Shown here piece after piece: positions 37,563 through 47,174 of a stretch of 64,000 nt of DNA. Location: the NCBI RefSeq assembly GCF_014640115.1, contig NZ_BMGI01000001.1:952501-1016500 (forward strand), in the 5' to 3' direction. The translations under genes were made by a program, and so were the position numbers. The first letter of the stretch is position 1. Each line of letters begins with the position of its first letter. The DNA comes from Sinisalibacter lacisalsi. Lineage in GTDB: Bacteria; Pseudomonadota; Alphaproteobacteria; Rhodobacterales; Rhodobacteraceae. The notes beneath the pieces are model-generated. The model ran no database searches. It had not been told where the DNA came from and saw nothing but the letters and a program-made list of their open reading frames with translations.

Positions 37563-38945
37563 TCAGCCGAAGACCTTGCCGAGCGCCCTGTCCACCGTGT
37601 CGGTGATCGCGTCGATATCGTCGGCGGTTGCGATCAGCGCGGGTGAAAAGGTGAGGGTGTTGTTGAACCCCGGCACCGAGCGGTTGGTCGCGCCGATGAT
37701 CACGCCTTGCGCCGCGCATTCCGCCACCACGGCCCCGACGAGCCGCTCTTCCACCGGCTCGCGGCTGGCGCGGTCGGCCACCAGTTCGGCGCCGAGGAAC
37801 AGCCCCTTGCCGCGCACGTCGCCCACCACGCGGTGCTTCTCCATCAGCCCTTCGAGGTTGGCGAGCATCCGCGCGCCCATGGCGGTGGTGTTGTCGAGCA
37901 GGGCCTCGTCCTCGATGATCCGCATGTTCTCTATCGCCGCCGCCGGGCCTGCCGTGCAGCCGCCGAAGGTGGAGATATCGCGGAAGTGGTCGAGCGGGTC
38001 GCCGGCGTCGTCCTTGAACATCTCGAACACCGCTTCCGTCGTCACCGTCACCCCGATCGCGGCGTAACCGCTGGCCACACCCTTGGCGAGCGTGACGAAA
38101 TCGGGGCGCAGCCCGTAGTGTTCGTAGCCGAACCAGGTGCCGGTCCGGCCCATGCCGCAGACCACCTCGTCGATATGCAGGAGGATATCGTATTTCTCGC
38201 AGATCTCCTGCACGCGCGGCCAATAGCCTTCCGGCGGCACGATCACGCCGCCGCCCGCGGTGATCGGCTCGAGGCAGAGCGCGCCCACCGTGTCGGGGCC
38301 TTCGCGCAGGATGACCTCCTCGATCGCCTCCGCCGCCCGCGCGCCGTAGGCCTCGCCGGACAGATCCCATTGCGCGCGATATTCGAGGCAGTGCGGGACC
38401 GAGACGAAATCGGGGGCGAAGGGGCCATAATGCGCGTTGCGCTCGGTTTGCCCGCCCGCGCTCATCGTGCCGATGGTGCTGCCGTGGTAATCGCGCTCGC
38501 GGTAGAGGATCTTGCGTTTCCGGCCGCCGTGGCGCTTGTGGGCGATCTGGCGCACCATCTTGAACACCTTCTCGTTCGCCTCGCTTCCCGAATTGGCGTA
38601 GTAGACCCGGGCCATCCCCGGCATTTTCGCGATGAGCTTCTCGGCGAAGAGCGCGCCGGGGATCGAACCCGCCGCCCCGGCGAAATAGTTGAGCTTCACG
38701 ATCTGGTCGCGGATCGCGTCGGCGATGCTGGCCCGTCCGTAGCCGACGTTCACCGTCCAGACCCCGCCGGAAACCGCGTCGATGTATTCCTTGCCGGTCG
38801 CGTCCCAGACCCGCATCCCCTTGCCCTCGACGATGATCCGCGGATCGGTGGTCTCGAACGGCTTGTGCTGGGTGAGGTGGTGCCAGACATGGGCCTTGTC
38901 GGCCTCCACGACGTGCCTGATATCGTTCTCGTTGAACCCGTCCAT
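37563..38945 (-). CDS. tpa: class III aminotransferase, probable taurine-pyruvate aminotransferase
   Basis: The 460-residue PLP enzyme has YYANSGSEANEKVFKMVRQ, RDYHGSTIGTMSAGG, LLHIDEVVCGMGRTGTWFGYEHYG, and the Schiff-base Lys in TLAKGVASGYAAIG. The N-terminal NENDIRHVVEADKAHVWHHL and the long insertion pattern are those of roseobacter taurine:pyruvate aminotransferases, which yield sulfoacetaldehyde and alanine. Other omega-aminotransferases remain possible. No xsc or pta is beside it. I chose MDGFNEND (38945) because GGAGGG from the upstream ATG region is well placed as its ribosome site; MEGF at 38957 is the alternative. Confidence 0.82.
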   Translation of the reverse strand: MDGFNENDIRHVVEADKAHVWHHLTQHKPFETTDPRIIVEGKGMRVWDATGKEYIDAVSGGVWTVNVGYGRASIADAIRDQIVKLNYFAGAAGSIPGALFAEKLIAKMPGMARVYYANSGSEANEKVFKMVRQIAHKRHGGRKRKILYRERDYHGSTIGTMSAGGQTERNAHYGPFAPDFVSVPHCLEYRAQWDLSGEAYGARAAEAIEEVILREGPDTVGALCLEPITAGGGVIVPPEGYWPRVQEICEKYDILLHIDEVVCGMGRTGTWFGYEHYGLRPDFVTLAKGVASGYAAIGVTVTTEAVFEMFKDDAGDPLDHFRDISTFGGCTAGPAAAIENMRIIEDEALLDNTTAMGARMLANLEGLMEKHRVVGDVRGKGLFLGAELVADRASREPVEERLVGAVVAECAAQGVIIGATNRSVPGFNNTLTFSPALIATADDIDAITDTVDRALGKVFG

Positions 38946-39150
38946 GAAACCCTCCATCGGCTCGGCGCGGTGCTGAATAATTTGATCAAATCAATAGGGC
39001 GATGCGGTGGCGAAAGCAATCCTGATCGCGTGTCTCAGAGTTTTTCGGGTGCGTCACCGAAGCTTTGTATTGCGCCGATACCGGAATGTCAGGATGAGCC
39101 GCTTCCGCTCACCGCGATTCTGTCGATCAGAACCAGCCCAGGAGCCAGAC

Positions 39151-41208
39151 ATGAAAGACTTCGAGAAGGACTACCCCGATCACACCGAAGCCATGGGGTA
39201 TGAGCACGGCGACGAGCCGCAGTGCAACACCTCCGCCAACCCCAACTTCTATGACGTGATGGAAGCCCGGGCCGCGCGTCGTGGCTTCATGATGGGCGGG
39301 CTTGCCACCATCGCCACCGGCCTGTTCGGCGCCTCGCTCTCGGGCAAGGCGGCGCTGGCGCAGACCACTTCCAGCCTCATCGGCTTCAAGCCGGTTCCGG
39401 TCAGCTTCGACGATACCGTGGTCGTCCCCGAAGGTTACAGCTTCCAGATTCTCGGCGGCACCGGCGAGCCGATCTCGGGCGACATGCCGGCCTATCGTCC
39501 CGGTGCCAACACCGGTGCCGAGCAGGAACACCAGATCGGCCAGTGCCATGACGGGATCCACTTCTTCCCGATCGAGGGGTCGTCCGAGGATGGTCTGCTG
39601 GTTGAGAACCACGAATACATCGAGCCGCGCTTCCTGCATGCCGAGAAGGAAGGCTACAAGGGGGCTGCCTTCGACAAGCGCAGCGTTCTGTACGATGCCG
39701 ATGGCATGCGCGACGACGACGAGGTGCGCATGGAGATCGCCGCCCACGGCATCTCGATCTTCCGCACCACGAAGCAGGCCGACGGCAGCTGGGCGATCGT
39801 GGCCGATCCGCACAACCGCCGGATCACCGCCAACACGCCGATGGAAATCGCCGGCCCGGTGCGCGGCTCGGCCCATGTGCGCACCAAGTACAGCCCCGAT
39901 GGCACCATGACCCGCGGCACGGTGAACAACTGCGCCCATGGCGTGACCCCGTGGAACACCTACCTGGCTGCCGAAGAGAACTGGGCGGGCTACTTCGCGA
40001 ACACCACCGAGATCGACCAGAAGCCCGACCTGCCGCGCGAGCATGCCCGCTACGGCGTGTCGACCAACCCGCAGGGCGGCCGCTATGGCTGGCACCTCGC
40101 CAAGTCGGGCGCCGACGAGTTCGTGCGCTGGGATGCCACCGCCAAGGGCGCCTCGGCCACTGACGACTACCGCAACGAGCCGAACACCTATGGCTGGATG
40201 GTCGAGGTCGACCCGTTCGATCCCGAGAGCACCCCGGTCAAGCGCACCCACCTGGGCCGCTTCGCCCACGAGGGCGTCGTTTTCGCCCCGGTCGTCGAGG
40301 GTGCGCCGGTGGTGTGTTACTCGGGCGACGATGCGCGCTTTGAATACATCTACAAGTTCGTGTCGGACGACGTGTTCGTGCCGGGCGAAACCGATGGTTC
40401 GATCCTCGACCGCGGCACGCTCTACGTGGCCAGGTTCAACGATGATGGCAGCGGTGAGTGGCTGGCGCTGGCGCCGGGCCGCAACGGGCTGACCCCGGCC
40501 AACGGCTTCGCCGACCTGGCCGACATCCTCGTCAACACCCGCCTTGCCGCCGACACCGCGGGCGCGACGAAGATGGACCGCCCGGAATGGGGCACCATCG
40601 ACCCGAACACCGGCGAGGTCTACTTCGCGCTCACCAACAACTCGCGCCGCACCCAGGCGCAGGTTGACGCGGTGAACCCGCGCGCGGAGAACAACTTCGG
40701 CCAGATCGTGCGCTGGAACTACGACAATGGCGACCACACCAAGGCGTCGTTCGACTGGGATCTGTTCGTGATCGCCGGCAACGCGCGGAACTCGGCGCTG
40801 GCCACCGGCGGCTCGCTGGGCGACGACAACACCTTCGCCTGCCCGGACGGTCTGTGGTGCGATGACAGCTCGCGGCTCTGGATCCAGACCGACATGGGCG
40901 ACATCGGCCCCGACTACGAAGGGCCGCTGAAAGAGTTCGGCATGAACATGCTGCTGGCCGCCGATCCGGCCACCGGCGAGATCAAGCGCTTCATGACCGG
41001 CCCCTGGGGCCAGGAGTGCACCGGCGTCGTCACCACGCCGGATGGCAAGACCATGTTCGTGAATTTCCAGCACCCCGGTGCGCACGGGTCGGCCGATGAT
41101 TTCGCGGCCGGCAAGTATGGCTCGAGCTTTCCCGACTACAACGGCACGGTGCCGCGCTCGGCCACCGTGGTCATCACCAAGGACGATGGCGGCGTGATCG
41201 GCGCCTGA
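39151..41208 (+). CDS. PhoX-family (DUF839) Tat-exported phosphatase-like protein
   Basis: The 685-residue protein has a Tat signal (ARRGFMMGGLATIATGLFGASLSG) about 45 residues from the start, after a cytoplasmic lead of acidic and His residues. The PhoX-type beta-propeller shows NHEYIEPRFL, NNCAHGVTPWNTYLAAEENW, RYGWHLAKSG, GRFAHEGVVFAP and CPDGLWCDDSSRLWIQTD. PhoX enzymes are calcium/iron-dependent alkaline phosphatases. Members of this broader group are not all shown to be phosphatases. No clear Pho box was seen upstream. A terminator follows at 41230. Confidence 0.87.
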   Translation: MKDFEKDYPDHTEAMGYEHGDEPQCNTSANPNFYDVMEARAARRGFMMGGLATIATGLFGASLSGKAALAQTTSSLIGFKPVPVSFDDTVVVPEGYSFQILGGTGEPISGDMPAYRPGANTGAEQEHQIGQCHDGIHFFPIEGSSEDGLLVENHEYIEPRFLHAEKEGYKGAAFDKRSVLYDADGMRDDDEVRMEIAAHGISIFRTTKQADGSWAIVADPHNRRITANTPMEIAGPVRGSAHVRTKYSPDGTMTRGTVNNCAHGVTPWNTYLAAEENWAGYFANTTEIDQKPDLPREHARYGVSTNPQGGRYGWHLAKSGADEFVRWDATAKGASATDDYRNEPNTYGWMVEVDPFDPESTPVKRTHLGRFAHEGVVFAPVVEGAPVVCYSGDDARFEYIYKFVSDDVFVPGETDGSILDRGTLYVARFNDDGSGEWLALAPGRNGLTPANGFADLADILVNTRLAADTAGATKMDRPEWGTIDPNTGEVYFALTNNSRRTQAQVDAVNPRAENNFGQIVRWNYDNGDHTKASFDWDLFVIAGNARNSALATGGSLGDDNTFACPDGLWCDDSSRLWIQTDMGDIGPDYEGPLKEFGMNMLLAADPATGEIKRFMTGPWGQECTGVVTTPDGKTMFVNFQHPGAHGSADDFAAGKYGSSFPDYNGTVPRSATVVITKDDGGVIGA

Positions 41209-41229
41209 CGCTTCCGGGCCGGAAATGAC

Positions 41230-41259
41230 AAAGGCGCGCCTTCGGGCGCGCCTTTCTTT
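41230..41259 (+). terminator. rho-independent terminator after the PhoX-like gene
   Basis: A perfect 11-bp stem AAAGGCGCGCC/GGCGCGCCTTT closes a TTCG tetraloop and is followed by CTTT. It lies between convergent genes and may act both ways. Confidence 0.85.
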
Positions 41260-41293
41260 GAGGGGGGGGCGAAAACCCGAACCGGGCTCTCGC

Positions 41294-41785
41294 TCAATCC
41301 CCGTAGCGGCGCTTTTCCAGCATCTTCACGCTCCCGCCGGGCCCCAGGGTGATGACGTGGACATCGCCGAACTGGACCGGCGGTTTGTGCAGGAGCCCGA
41401 GCGCGGCGTAGAACAGCCCGAGGTTTTCCTGGTTGCCGACCCAGACGACGGTTTCGCCCGGATGGTCATCGAGGATCCTGCCCGACGCGCCCCAGGCGAG
41501 GTGGTTGCCGATCTCCAGCCCGCGCGCCTCGGCGAGGGGCGTGGCGGTGTCGATATTGCGCTGGCGCGGGGTGGTGTAGATCGCGTCGATCTCGAGGTCG
41601 CTCAAGGCCGCGGGCAACTGCGCCGCGCGGGCGCGCCCCGCCTCGTTCAGCATGGAGGTGGTTCGGTCGGCGTGCCGCAGGACGACGAGACGCGTCTCCT
41701 CGTTCTTGCTGCTGATGACCGGCGCCGAACCGCAGCCGGCTAGCGCCGCGGAGAATGCGATCAGGAAAAAACTGCGCCGAAGCAT
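41294..41785 (-). CDS. histidine-phosphatase-like lipoprotein lacking the second catalytic His
   Basis: The 163-residue protein has a lipoprotein signal with lipobox ALAGC. The phosphoglycerate-mutase/SixA motif LVVLRHADRT supplies the nucleophilic His and Arg, and IYTTPRQRNIDTATPLAEA the second Arg. The second catalytic His is normally in a VGH-type motif; here the segment reads VVWVGNQENLG, with Asn. It may be inactive or only bind a phosphate ligand. It is isolated and convergent with the PhoX-like gene. Confidence 0.8.
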   Translation of the reverse strand: MLRRSFFLIAFSAALAGCGSAPVISSKNEETRLVVLRHADRTTSMLNEAGRARAAQLPAALSDLEIDAIYTTPRQRNIDTATPLAEARGLEIGNHLAWGASGRILDDHPGETVVWVGNQENLGLFYAALGLLHKPPVQFGDVHVITLGPGGSVKMLEKRRYGD

Positions 41786-41963
41786 ATCATGCCCTCACTC
41801 TTGGTTGGCGTCAGGCGAGGGGCGGGAGGTTGCGTGCTCACCACTCCTTGATGTGGCGGGGATGTCACTTTGACGCGGCCGAAGCAACCTCAAAAACTGG
41901 TGGGACTCGCCCCCGACCGCCCGCACGGGTAGTCTTCCAAAGGTTTTCTGATGGAGGCGATGG

Positions 41964-42935
41964 ATGGGAATGGGTCGTGCGAGAGCAATGCGGGGCGTGG
42001 CGATGTCGATCCTCGGGATGGCTCTTTCCATCGCCGTCACAACCCGCGCCGAGGCAAAGGATGGGGGCTTCGACTGGCCGGAAAACCCCTTTGCCTACAC
42101 GCTCTCGGATGATCTCTTCGTTTCCGCCGACGAGGCGCGCTTCGAGAAGGCCAGCCGCGTTTTCGTTGAAACCATGGGCGGGATCCCGCAGGAGCTTGCC
42201 AGCATCCTGACCTACCCGATCTCCGATCCGATGACCTTCGGCACCTACGCGCTCGGCATCGGTGCGCTGACCCTTGCCGACACGGAAACGACCACGCTTT
42301 ACCAGAAAACCATTCTCCCCCTCGGCAAGAAGGTGAACCTGCCCAAGCCGATCAAGGGCTGGTTCTTCACGGCGGATGGGCAATACATCGCCGGGGCGCT
42401 CGCGGGCACCTATGCCTACGGGATCGCGGCCAATGACGAGCGCGCCCAGGTTGCCGCCCTGCTCGCGACCAAGGCGGCGCTCTACTCCTATTTCACCTCG
42501 CATGTCGTGCTGAAGGCGGCCTTCGGCAGGCTGCGCCCGGTCAGCGATCTGACCGGCCCGGTGGATCCCAAGGGTGTGTTTTCGAAAGACCCGTTCGATT
42601 TTTTCAAGGGCAATGGAGTCCGGTTTGCCTCGCATCCCTACGGCACGGCGATGCCGTCGTTCCATTTCACGCTCTATTTCTCCACCGCGCGGGTCTACTC
42701 GGGGGTCTACGACAATTACCTGATCCCCTACGGCGTGGCGGCCCTGCTCGCGGTCAACTCGGCCGAGGGCCATAACCACTGGGTGTCCGACATGGTGGCC
42801 GGTGCCCTGATCGGAACCGGGATCGGCAACATGGTGCTGAAAAACTACGAGAACCGCAAACGCGGCGTCAGCAGCATGGTGGTGCCCATCGTCAGTTCGC
42901 GCGGTGCCGGAGTGGGATGGCAGGTTTCGTTCTGA
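41964..42935 (+). CDS. PAP2-family (phosphatidic acid phosphatase-like) membrane/periplasmic protein
   Basis: The 323-residue protein starts with a signal-like segment. The PAP2 motifs are KAAFGRLRP (motif I), MPSFHFTL (PSFH where PSGH is usual) and GHNHWVSDMVAG (motif III His and Asp). In motif III the usual Arg (SRx5Hx3D) is replaced by Ser in NSAEGHNH. The family dephosphorylates lipids or pyrophosphates. The changes leave catalysis uncertain. GGAGG lies 6 nt before the ATG. The C terminus is probably extracytoplasmic. Confidence 0.82.
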   Translation: MGMGRARAMRGVAMSILGMALSIAVTTRAEAKDGGFDWPENPFAYTLSDDLFVSADEARFEKASRVFVETMGGIPQELASILTYPISDPMTFGTYALGIGALTLADTETTTLYQKTILPLGKKVNLPKPIKGWFFTADGQYIAGALAGTYAYGIAANDERAQVAALLATKAALYSYFTSHVVLKAAFGRLRPVSDLTGPVDPKGVFSKDPFDFFKGNGVRFASHPYGTAMPSFHFTLYFSTARVYSGVYDNYLIPYGVAALLAVNSAEGHNHWVSDMVAGALIGTGIGNMVLKNYENRKRGVSSMVVPIVSSRGAGVGWQVSF

Positions 42936-43057
42936 CGGCGCACGCCGGGCCAGCCTCGCGCATCGTTCGCCCTGCGGCGTTTGCGGTACGCGCCATGCCT
43001 TGACGACGGTGCCCGGGGTCGTGAGACTCGGGACCGAGCGAGGCAGAGGGGGCGACC

Positions 43058-44365
43058 ATGACCGAAACCAGCAAGGCCAACCTTCCGGCGGCCACGGTCA
43101 ACGGCGACATGCTGCAGCGCGCCCGCGAAAACCTTCGCCTCGCCTGCGACAAGCTCAACATCCACCCCGACGTGTTCGAAGAACTGAAGTGGCCGCGCGA
43201 GACGCTGGCGGCAACCTTGCTGATCCGCATGGATGACGGCTCGCGGCGCGCCTTCCAGGCCTGGCGCTGCCGCTACAACGACCGGCGCGGGCCGACCAAG
43301 GGCGGTGTGCGGTTCCACCCCCGCGTCACCCTCGACGAGATCGAGACGCTGGCGTTCTGGATGACGTTCAAATGCGCCGTCGCCAACCTGCCCTTCGGCG
43401 GCGGCAAGGGCGGTGTTTGCGTCGATACCAAGACCCTTTCGCCGACCGAGCTCGAACGCGTCAGCCGCGCCTATATCGAAGCCTTCGCCTCCTTCATCGG
43501 CCCGGACCGCGATATTCTCGCGCCCGACATGTATACCAACGGCATCGTCATCGCCTGGATGTCGGACGAATACAGCGCGATTACCGGCCATCCATCGCCC
43601 ACCGCGATCACCGGCAAACCGATTGCCTTCGGCGGCACCGAGGGGCGCACCGACGCCACCGCGCGCGGCGGCTATTACACGCTGCGCTACCTGGAATCCT
43701 CGCTCGGCCTTGATCCCGACAAGTCCAGCGTTGCGATCCAGGGTTTCGGAAACGTTGGTTACCACTGCGCCAAGCTGCTGCACGCGGATGGCTACCGGAT
43801 CGTCGCGGTGAGCGATTCGCGCGGTGGTGTCTACGATCCCGACGGGCTCGATCCGCTCTCGGTGATGGAGCACAAGCACAAGACGGGCAGCGTAGTCGGC
43901 GCAAAGGGGCACGGCAAGACGCGCAAGATCAGCAATGCCGAACTGCTCGAACTTGAGTGCGACGTGCTGGTGCCCGCCGCGCTCGAAGGCCAGATCACCA
44001 CCGAGAACTGCGACCGCGTGCAAGCGCGGGTGGTGCTGGAACTGGCCAATGGCCCGGTCAGCGCCGAGGCCGACGCCCGGCTGACCGCCAATGGCCAGAT
44101 CATCGTGCCCGATATTCTCGCCAATTCCGGGGGCGTGACCGTTTCGCACCTCGAATGGGTGCAGAACCGCTCGGGCTATTACTGGGAGAGATCGCGGGTG
44201 CGCGACGCCCTGCGTTCGACCATGGAAACCGAAACCCAAGCGATATGGACCTTGCACAACGAACTTGGCGTCTCGATGCGCGAGGCGGCCTATGTGCACG
44301 GGTTGCGCCGGATCGCGGAAGCGGTCGAGGCACGCGGCACGCAGGCCTATTTCGACGGCCAATAA
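43058..44365 (+). CDS. glutamate dehydrogenase (Glu/Leu/Phe/Val family)
   Basis: It interconverts glutamate with 2-oxoglutarate and ammonia. The 435-residue protein has RGPTKGGVRFHPRVTLDE and LPFGGGKGGVCVD, giving the substrate-binding and catalytic Lys, ILAPDMYTNG with the catalytic Asp, and the nucleotide-binding VAIQGFGNVGYHCA. The compact length matches the short hexameric enzymes (GdhA or RocG-like). Cofactor preference cannot be read. It stands alone 122 nt after the PAP2 gene. Confidence 0.94.
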   Translation: MTETSKANLPAATVNGDMLQRARENLRLACDKLNIHPDVFEELKWPRETLAATLLIRMDDGSRRAFQAWRCRYNDRRGPTKGGVRFHPRVTLDEIETLAFWMTFKCAVANLPFGGGKGGVCVDTKTLSPTELERVSRAYIEAFASFIGPDRDILAPDMYTNGIVIAWMSDEYSAITGHPSPTAITGKPIAFGGTEGRTDATARGGYYTLRYLESSLGLDPDKSSVAIQGFGNVGYHCAKLLHADGYRIVAVSDSRGGVYDPDGLDPLSVMEHKHKTGSVVGAKGHGKTRKISNAELLELECDVLVPAALEGQITTENCDRVQARVVLELANGPVSAEADARLTANGQIIVPDILANSGGVTVSHLEWVQNRSGYYWERSRVRDALRSTMETETQAIWTLHNELGVSMREAAYVHGLRRIAEAVEARGTQAYFDGQ

Positions 44366-44400
44366 CGTCCTGCGCGCCGTGCAGCACGGGCAGATGACTG

Positions 44401-45693
44401 CTAATCTGCCAACGGTTCGCGCGATACCAGCAGCGTGTCGATCCGCCTGCCGTCGAGGTCGACGATCTCGATCCGCCAGCCGCCAAAGCTGAAATGGTCG
44501 CCAACCTCGGGCAGGGTGCCCATTTCCTCCAACACGAGTCCCGCGACGGTTTCGAAATCACGATCCTGCGGCAGCGTCAGTCCGAGCCTGTCGGCGAATT
44601 CGTCCACCGGCATCCAGCCGGCCACGAGCAGGCTGCCATCGCTGCGCTCGAAGATTTTCGGCTCGCTCGGGGCCTCGTCCACGAATTCGCCGGTGATCGC
44701 CTCGAGAACGTCCATCGGGGTGATGATGCCCTCGAAATGGCCGTATTCGTCGAAGACGAACAGCATGTGCCCGCGGGTGCGTCGCAGTTCCTCGATCACC
44801 GCGATGGCGGACAGGTTTTCGTTCACGGCGGGCGCGGCCGTAACCAGGGTGGCGAGCCTGGCGCGATCCGGCAGGCCATCGGGCCCGAGGTCAAGGAAGT
44901 CGTGCGCGGCGAAGACGCCGATCACGTTGTCGGGGGAATCGACGAGCACCGGCAGGCGCGACCGCCGTGTTTGTCGGAACCGCGCGACGATGTCGGCCGG
45001 GTCTTCGTCGAGGCTCGCCGTCTCGACCTCGTGGCGCGGGGTCATCAGCCCGCTCGCGCGCCGGTCGGCCACTCGCATCACCCCGGCGATCATCTCGGTC
45101 TCGCGTTCATGCATCACGCCCTCGGCGCGGGCCTCCGAGAGCATCAGCTTGACCTCTTCGTCCGAGGCCCCGCGTTCGGCCTTGCCCGACTGGCCGATCA
45201 GGCGGAGCACGATCCGGCCTGAGACGTCGAGCAGCCAGACCAGCGGTGCGGCCAGCCGGGCGATCGCGGTGAGCACGGGCGCCGCGCGCGCCGCCGTTGC
45301 CTCGGGCGCGCGCAGGGCGATCTGCTTGGGCACCAGTTCGCCGACGATCAGCGCAAGGTAGGTGATCGCCACCACCACCGCACCCACGCCGAGGGTTTCG
45401 GCGAGGCCTGGCGCCACGCCAGCGAGCTTCAATGCCTCGCTGAGCCGCATCCCGAGCGTGGCGCCCGAGAACGCGCCCGACAGCACCCCGACGAGGGTGA
45501 TCCCGATCTGGACCGCCGAGAGGAAGCGCCCCGGGGCCGCCGCAAGGTCAAGCGCGGCGTGGGCACCCGCGCTGCCATTGTCGGCCATGATCTTCAGCCG
45601 CGCCGGTCGCGACGACACGATCGCGAGTTCTGACATGGCGAGAAAGCCATTGGTGAGAATGAGCACCAGAACGATGATGATCTCGGTAAGCAT
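44401..45693 (-). CDS. CorC/HlyC-family (CNNM-CBS) membrane protein
   Basis: The 430-residue protein has an N-terminal CNNM/DUF21 transmembrane domain (LTEIIIVLVLILTNGFLAMSELAIV, to about 195). Two CBS domains follow (VMRVADRRASGLMTPRHEVET and GHMLFVFDEYGHFEGIITPMDVLEAI), then a C-terminal CorC_HlyC domain with LVAGWMPVDEFADRLGL. Members are linked to Mg2+/Co2+ transport or resistance; the hemolysin label is historic. The start is at MLTEII (45693). It is convergent with the glutamate dehydrogenase gene. Confidence 0.92.
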   Translation of the reverse strand: MLTEIIIVLVLILTNGFLAMSELAIVSSRPARLKIMADNGSAGAHAALDLAAAPGRFLSAVQIGITLVGVLSGAFSGATLGMRLSEALKLAGVAPGLAETLGVGAVVVAITYLALIVGELVPKQIALRAPEATAARAAPVLTAIARLAAPLVWLLDVSGRIVLRLIGQSGKAERGASDEEVKLMLSEARAEGVMHERETEMIAGVMRVADRRASGLMTPRHEVETASLDEDPADIVARFRQTRRSRLPVLVDSPDNVIGVFAAHDFLDLGPDGLPDRARLATLVTAAPAVNENLSAIAVIEELRRTRGHMLFVFDEYGHFEGIITPMDVLEAITGEFVDEAPSEPKIFERSDGSLLVAGWMPVDEFADRLGLTLPQDRDFETVAGLVLEEMGTLPEVGDHFSFGGWRIEIVDLDGRRIDTLLVSREPLAD

Positions 45694-46045
45694 GATACCC
45701 TTGTCGCGAGTTTGCGGCGGTGGAGCAAGCATAAGGGCCCCGACTCCGGACCACCAGTTCTCCCGCGGGTCTCCGGGCGATCACGAAGCCGTCATGCGCC
45801 TGCGCAAGCCGTTTTGGGCGGAGGAGCGCGGCACACCAGCCGATGCGGCCCTCCCTTCGGTGCTGCACGCGTCGGGTTCCGCACTGGACCCGGCCCGAAC
45901 TGCGCTTGGTTTCGCCCAGCCGGGGGGCGACAATGAGTCCAAGAGAATCGGCTACCAAGCGAGGTTCGAACCTGTGATCCTCGGCGATACGGTCCACGAT
46001 TGGTCCCGATGATGGTACGGTCACATGGTGAGAGAGGTGAAACGC
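45694..46045. other. 352-nt gap without a recognised gene
   Basis: This is divergent intergenic DNA between the CorC-like gene and the next secreted protein. Open frames here resemble no protein. A GGTTCGAACC palindrome near 45961 looks like a tRNA T-loop but no cloverleaf forms. No terminator or riboswitch was seen. Confidence 0.6.
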
Positions 46046-46990
46046 ATGAAAAACGCCGCATTCCAGCCCCGCCCCACCAGCCCCTCGGCGACCGCCCTGT
46101 CGCGGGCCTTGGTGCTGTCGCTTGCCCTGCTTGTGCCGGGCGGATCGGCGCTGGCGTCGGACAACGTGCCCGCGGGCTACGCGCTGGACCGCGCGGAGGG
46201 CGGGCTGCGCCTTGCCTTCGACGGCGAGATCGTTTTTGTGACCGCGCCGCCCGAACGGCTGATCTCCGTCAACATCACCGGGCCGCATGACATGACCGGC
46301 GACGGGATCGCGAACCTCGTGATCTACGAGCGGATCGACCGCAGCGCCGCCAGCGTGACGATATTCTCGCTCGCGCCCGAGGGGCCGGAGGTGCTGATGC
46401 AAAGCACCGGCATTGCCATGGAGATGCGGGCCTTCGAGCGCATCACCGAAGACACCGATCTCTCGGCCCTCTTGGCGCTGCCCATGCCGCCGCAACGCGA
46501 AACCCTGCCGGAACCGCAAACGCCGGAGCGGGAAACCGGCGCAAGCGCCGACATGCCCGGCTTCTGGCTGACACAGACGGGCACCTGGGAAGAAGGCTTT
46601 GCCGCCAAGATGGGCTGGGTGGTGCCGGAGTATTCCGAAACCGAATATGCCACGATGCTGTTTCGCTGCCCGGACAACGGCGATCCCTACTGGGTCGAGC
46701 CGCTGATCTTCCACGATACGCGCGAGGAAATCCCGCGCCGGGTTCTGCTCGAACTGGACGGAACGCCCATGGCCTTGCCGGTCGCGCCGCAGATGGACGA
46801 CCCCCGGTCGGACCAGTGGTATGCGATCGGGATATTGCCGCGCGACACGCCGCTGTTTTCGCTGATGGCGGAGGCGGAAAGCATCGTCATGCACTACGCC
46901 GACCTCGCGCCCTACACCATGACCGGCGGCGCGGCCGCGCCCGAGCAGCGCGAGCAGATCCAGCGGTTCATCGTGATGTGCGGGATGTGA
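46046..46990 (+). CDS. secreted protein of unknown function
   Basis: The 314-residue protein has a long signal peptide (to about residue 40, ending GGSALA). The mature part has [36 protein letters not shown], a DxTGDG loop reminiscent of FG-GAP-type repeats, and a C-terminal domain with [19 protein letters not shown]. Two Cys near the ends may pair. I recognise no family. GAGAGGTG lies before the ATG at 46046. Confidence 0.75.
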   Translation: MKNAAFQPRPTSPSATALSRALVLSLALLVPGGSALASDNVPAGYALDRAEGGLRLAFDGEIVFVTAPPERLISVNITGPHDMTGDGIANLVIYERIDRSAASVTIFSLAPEGPEVLMQSTGIAMEMRAFERITEDTDLSALLALPMPPQRETLPEPQTPERETGASADMPGFWLTQTGTWEEGFAAKMGWVVPEYSETEYATMLFRCPDNGDPYWVEPLIFHDTREEIPRRVLLELDGTPMALPVAPQMDDPRSDQWYAIGILPRDTPLFSLMAEAESIVMHYADLAPYTMTGGAAAPEQREQIQRFIVMCGM

Positions 46991-47116
46991 GCCTGCCCCG
47001 TTGGGGCCGCTGGCGGCAGGCGGTCTGACGGAGGGAAAAATCGGGCGCGGTGCATGGCTGCACCGCCTCACCCGGGGGCCGCTCGCCCCCGCGCTGTCCG
47101 GCTCACGAAGCCGTCA

Positions 47117-47146
47117 TTGCCCTTCAGCCCGCTCCTGCGCTAGACA
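47117..47146 (+). promoter_or_regulatory. probable ilvD promoter
   Basis: TTGCCC and TAGACA are separated by 18 nt and end 28 nt before the ilvD start. Confidence 0.45.
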
Positions 47147-47174
47147 CGCAGGGATAGCCAAGGAGAGGCCCAAC

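Noticed and set aside
39061-39150. A Pho box before the PhoX-like gene
   Set aside because: Only one CTGTCGAT-like half is seen near 39120, with no second half at the required spacing.
45955-45975. A T-loop-like GGTTCGAACC, possibly part of a tRNA
   Set aside because: No acceptor, D or anticodon stem can be formed around it.
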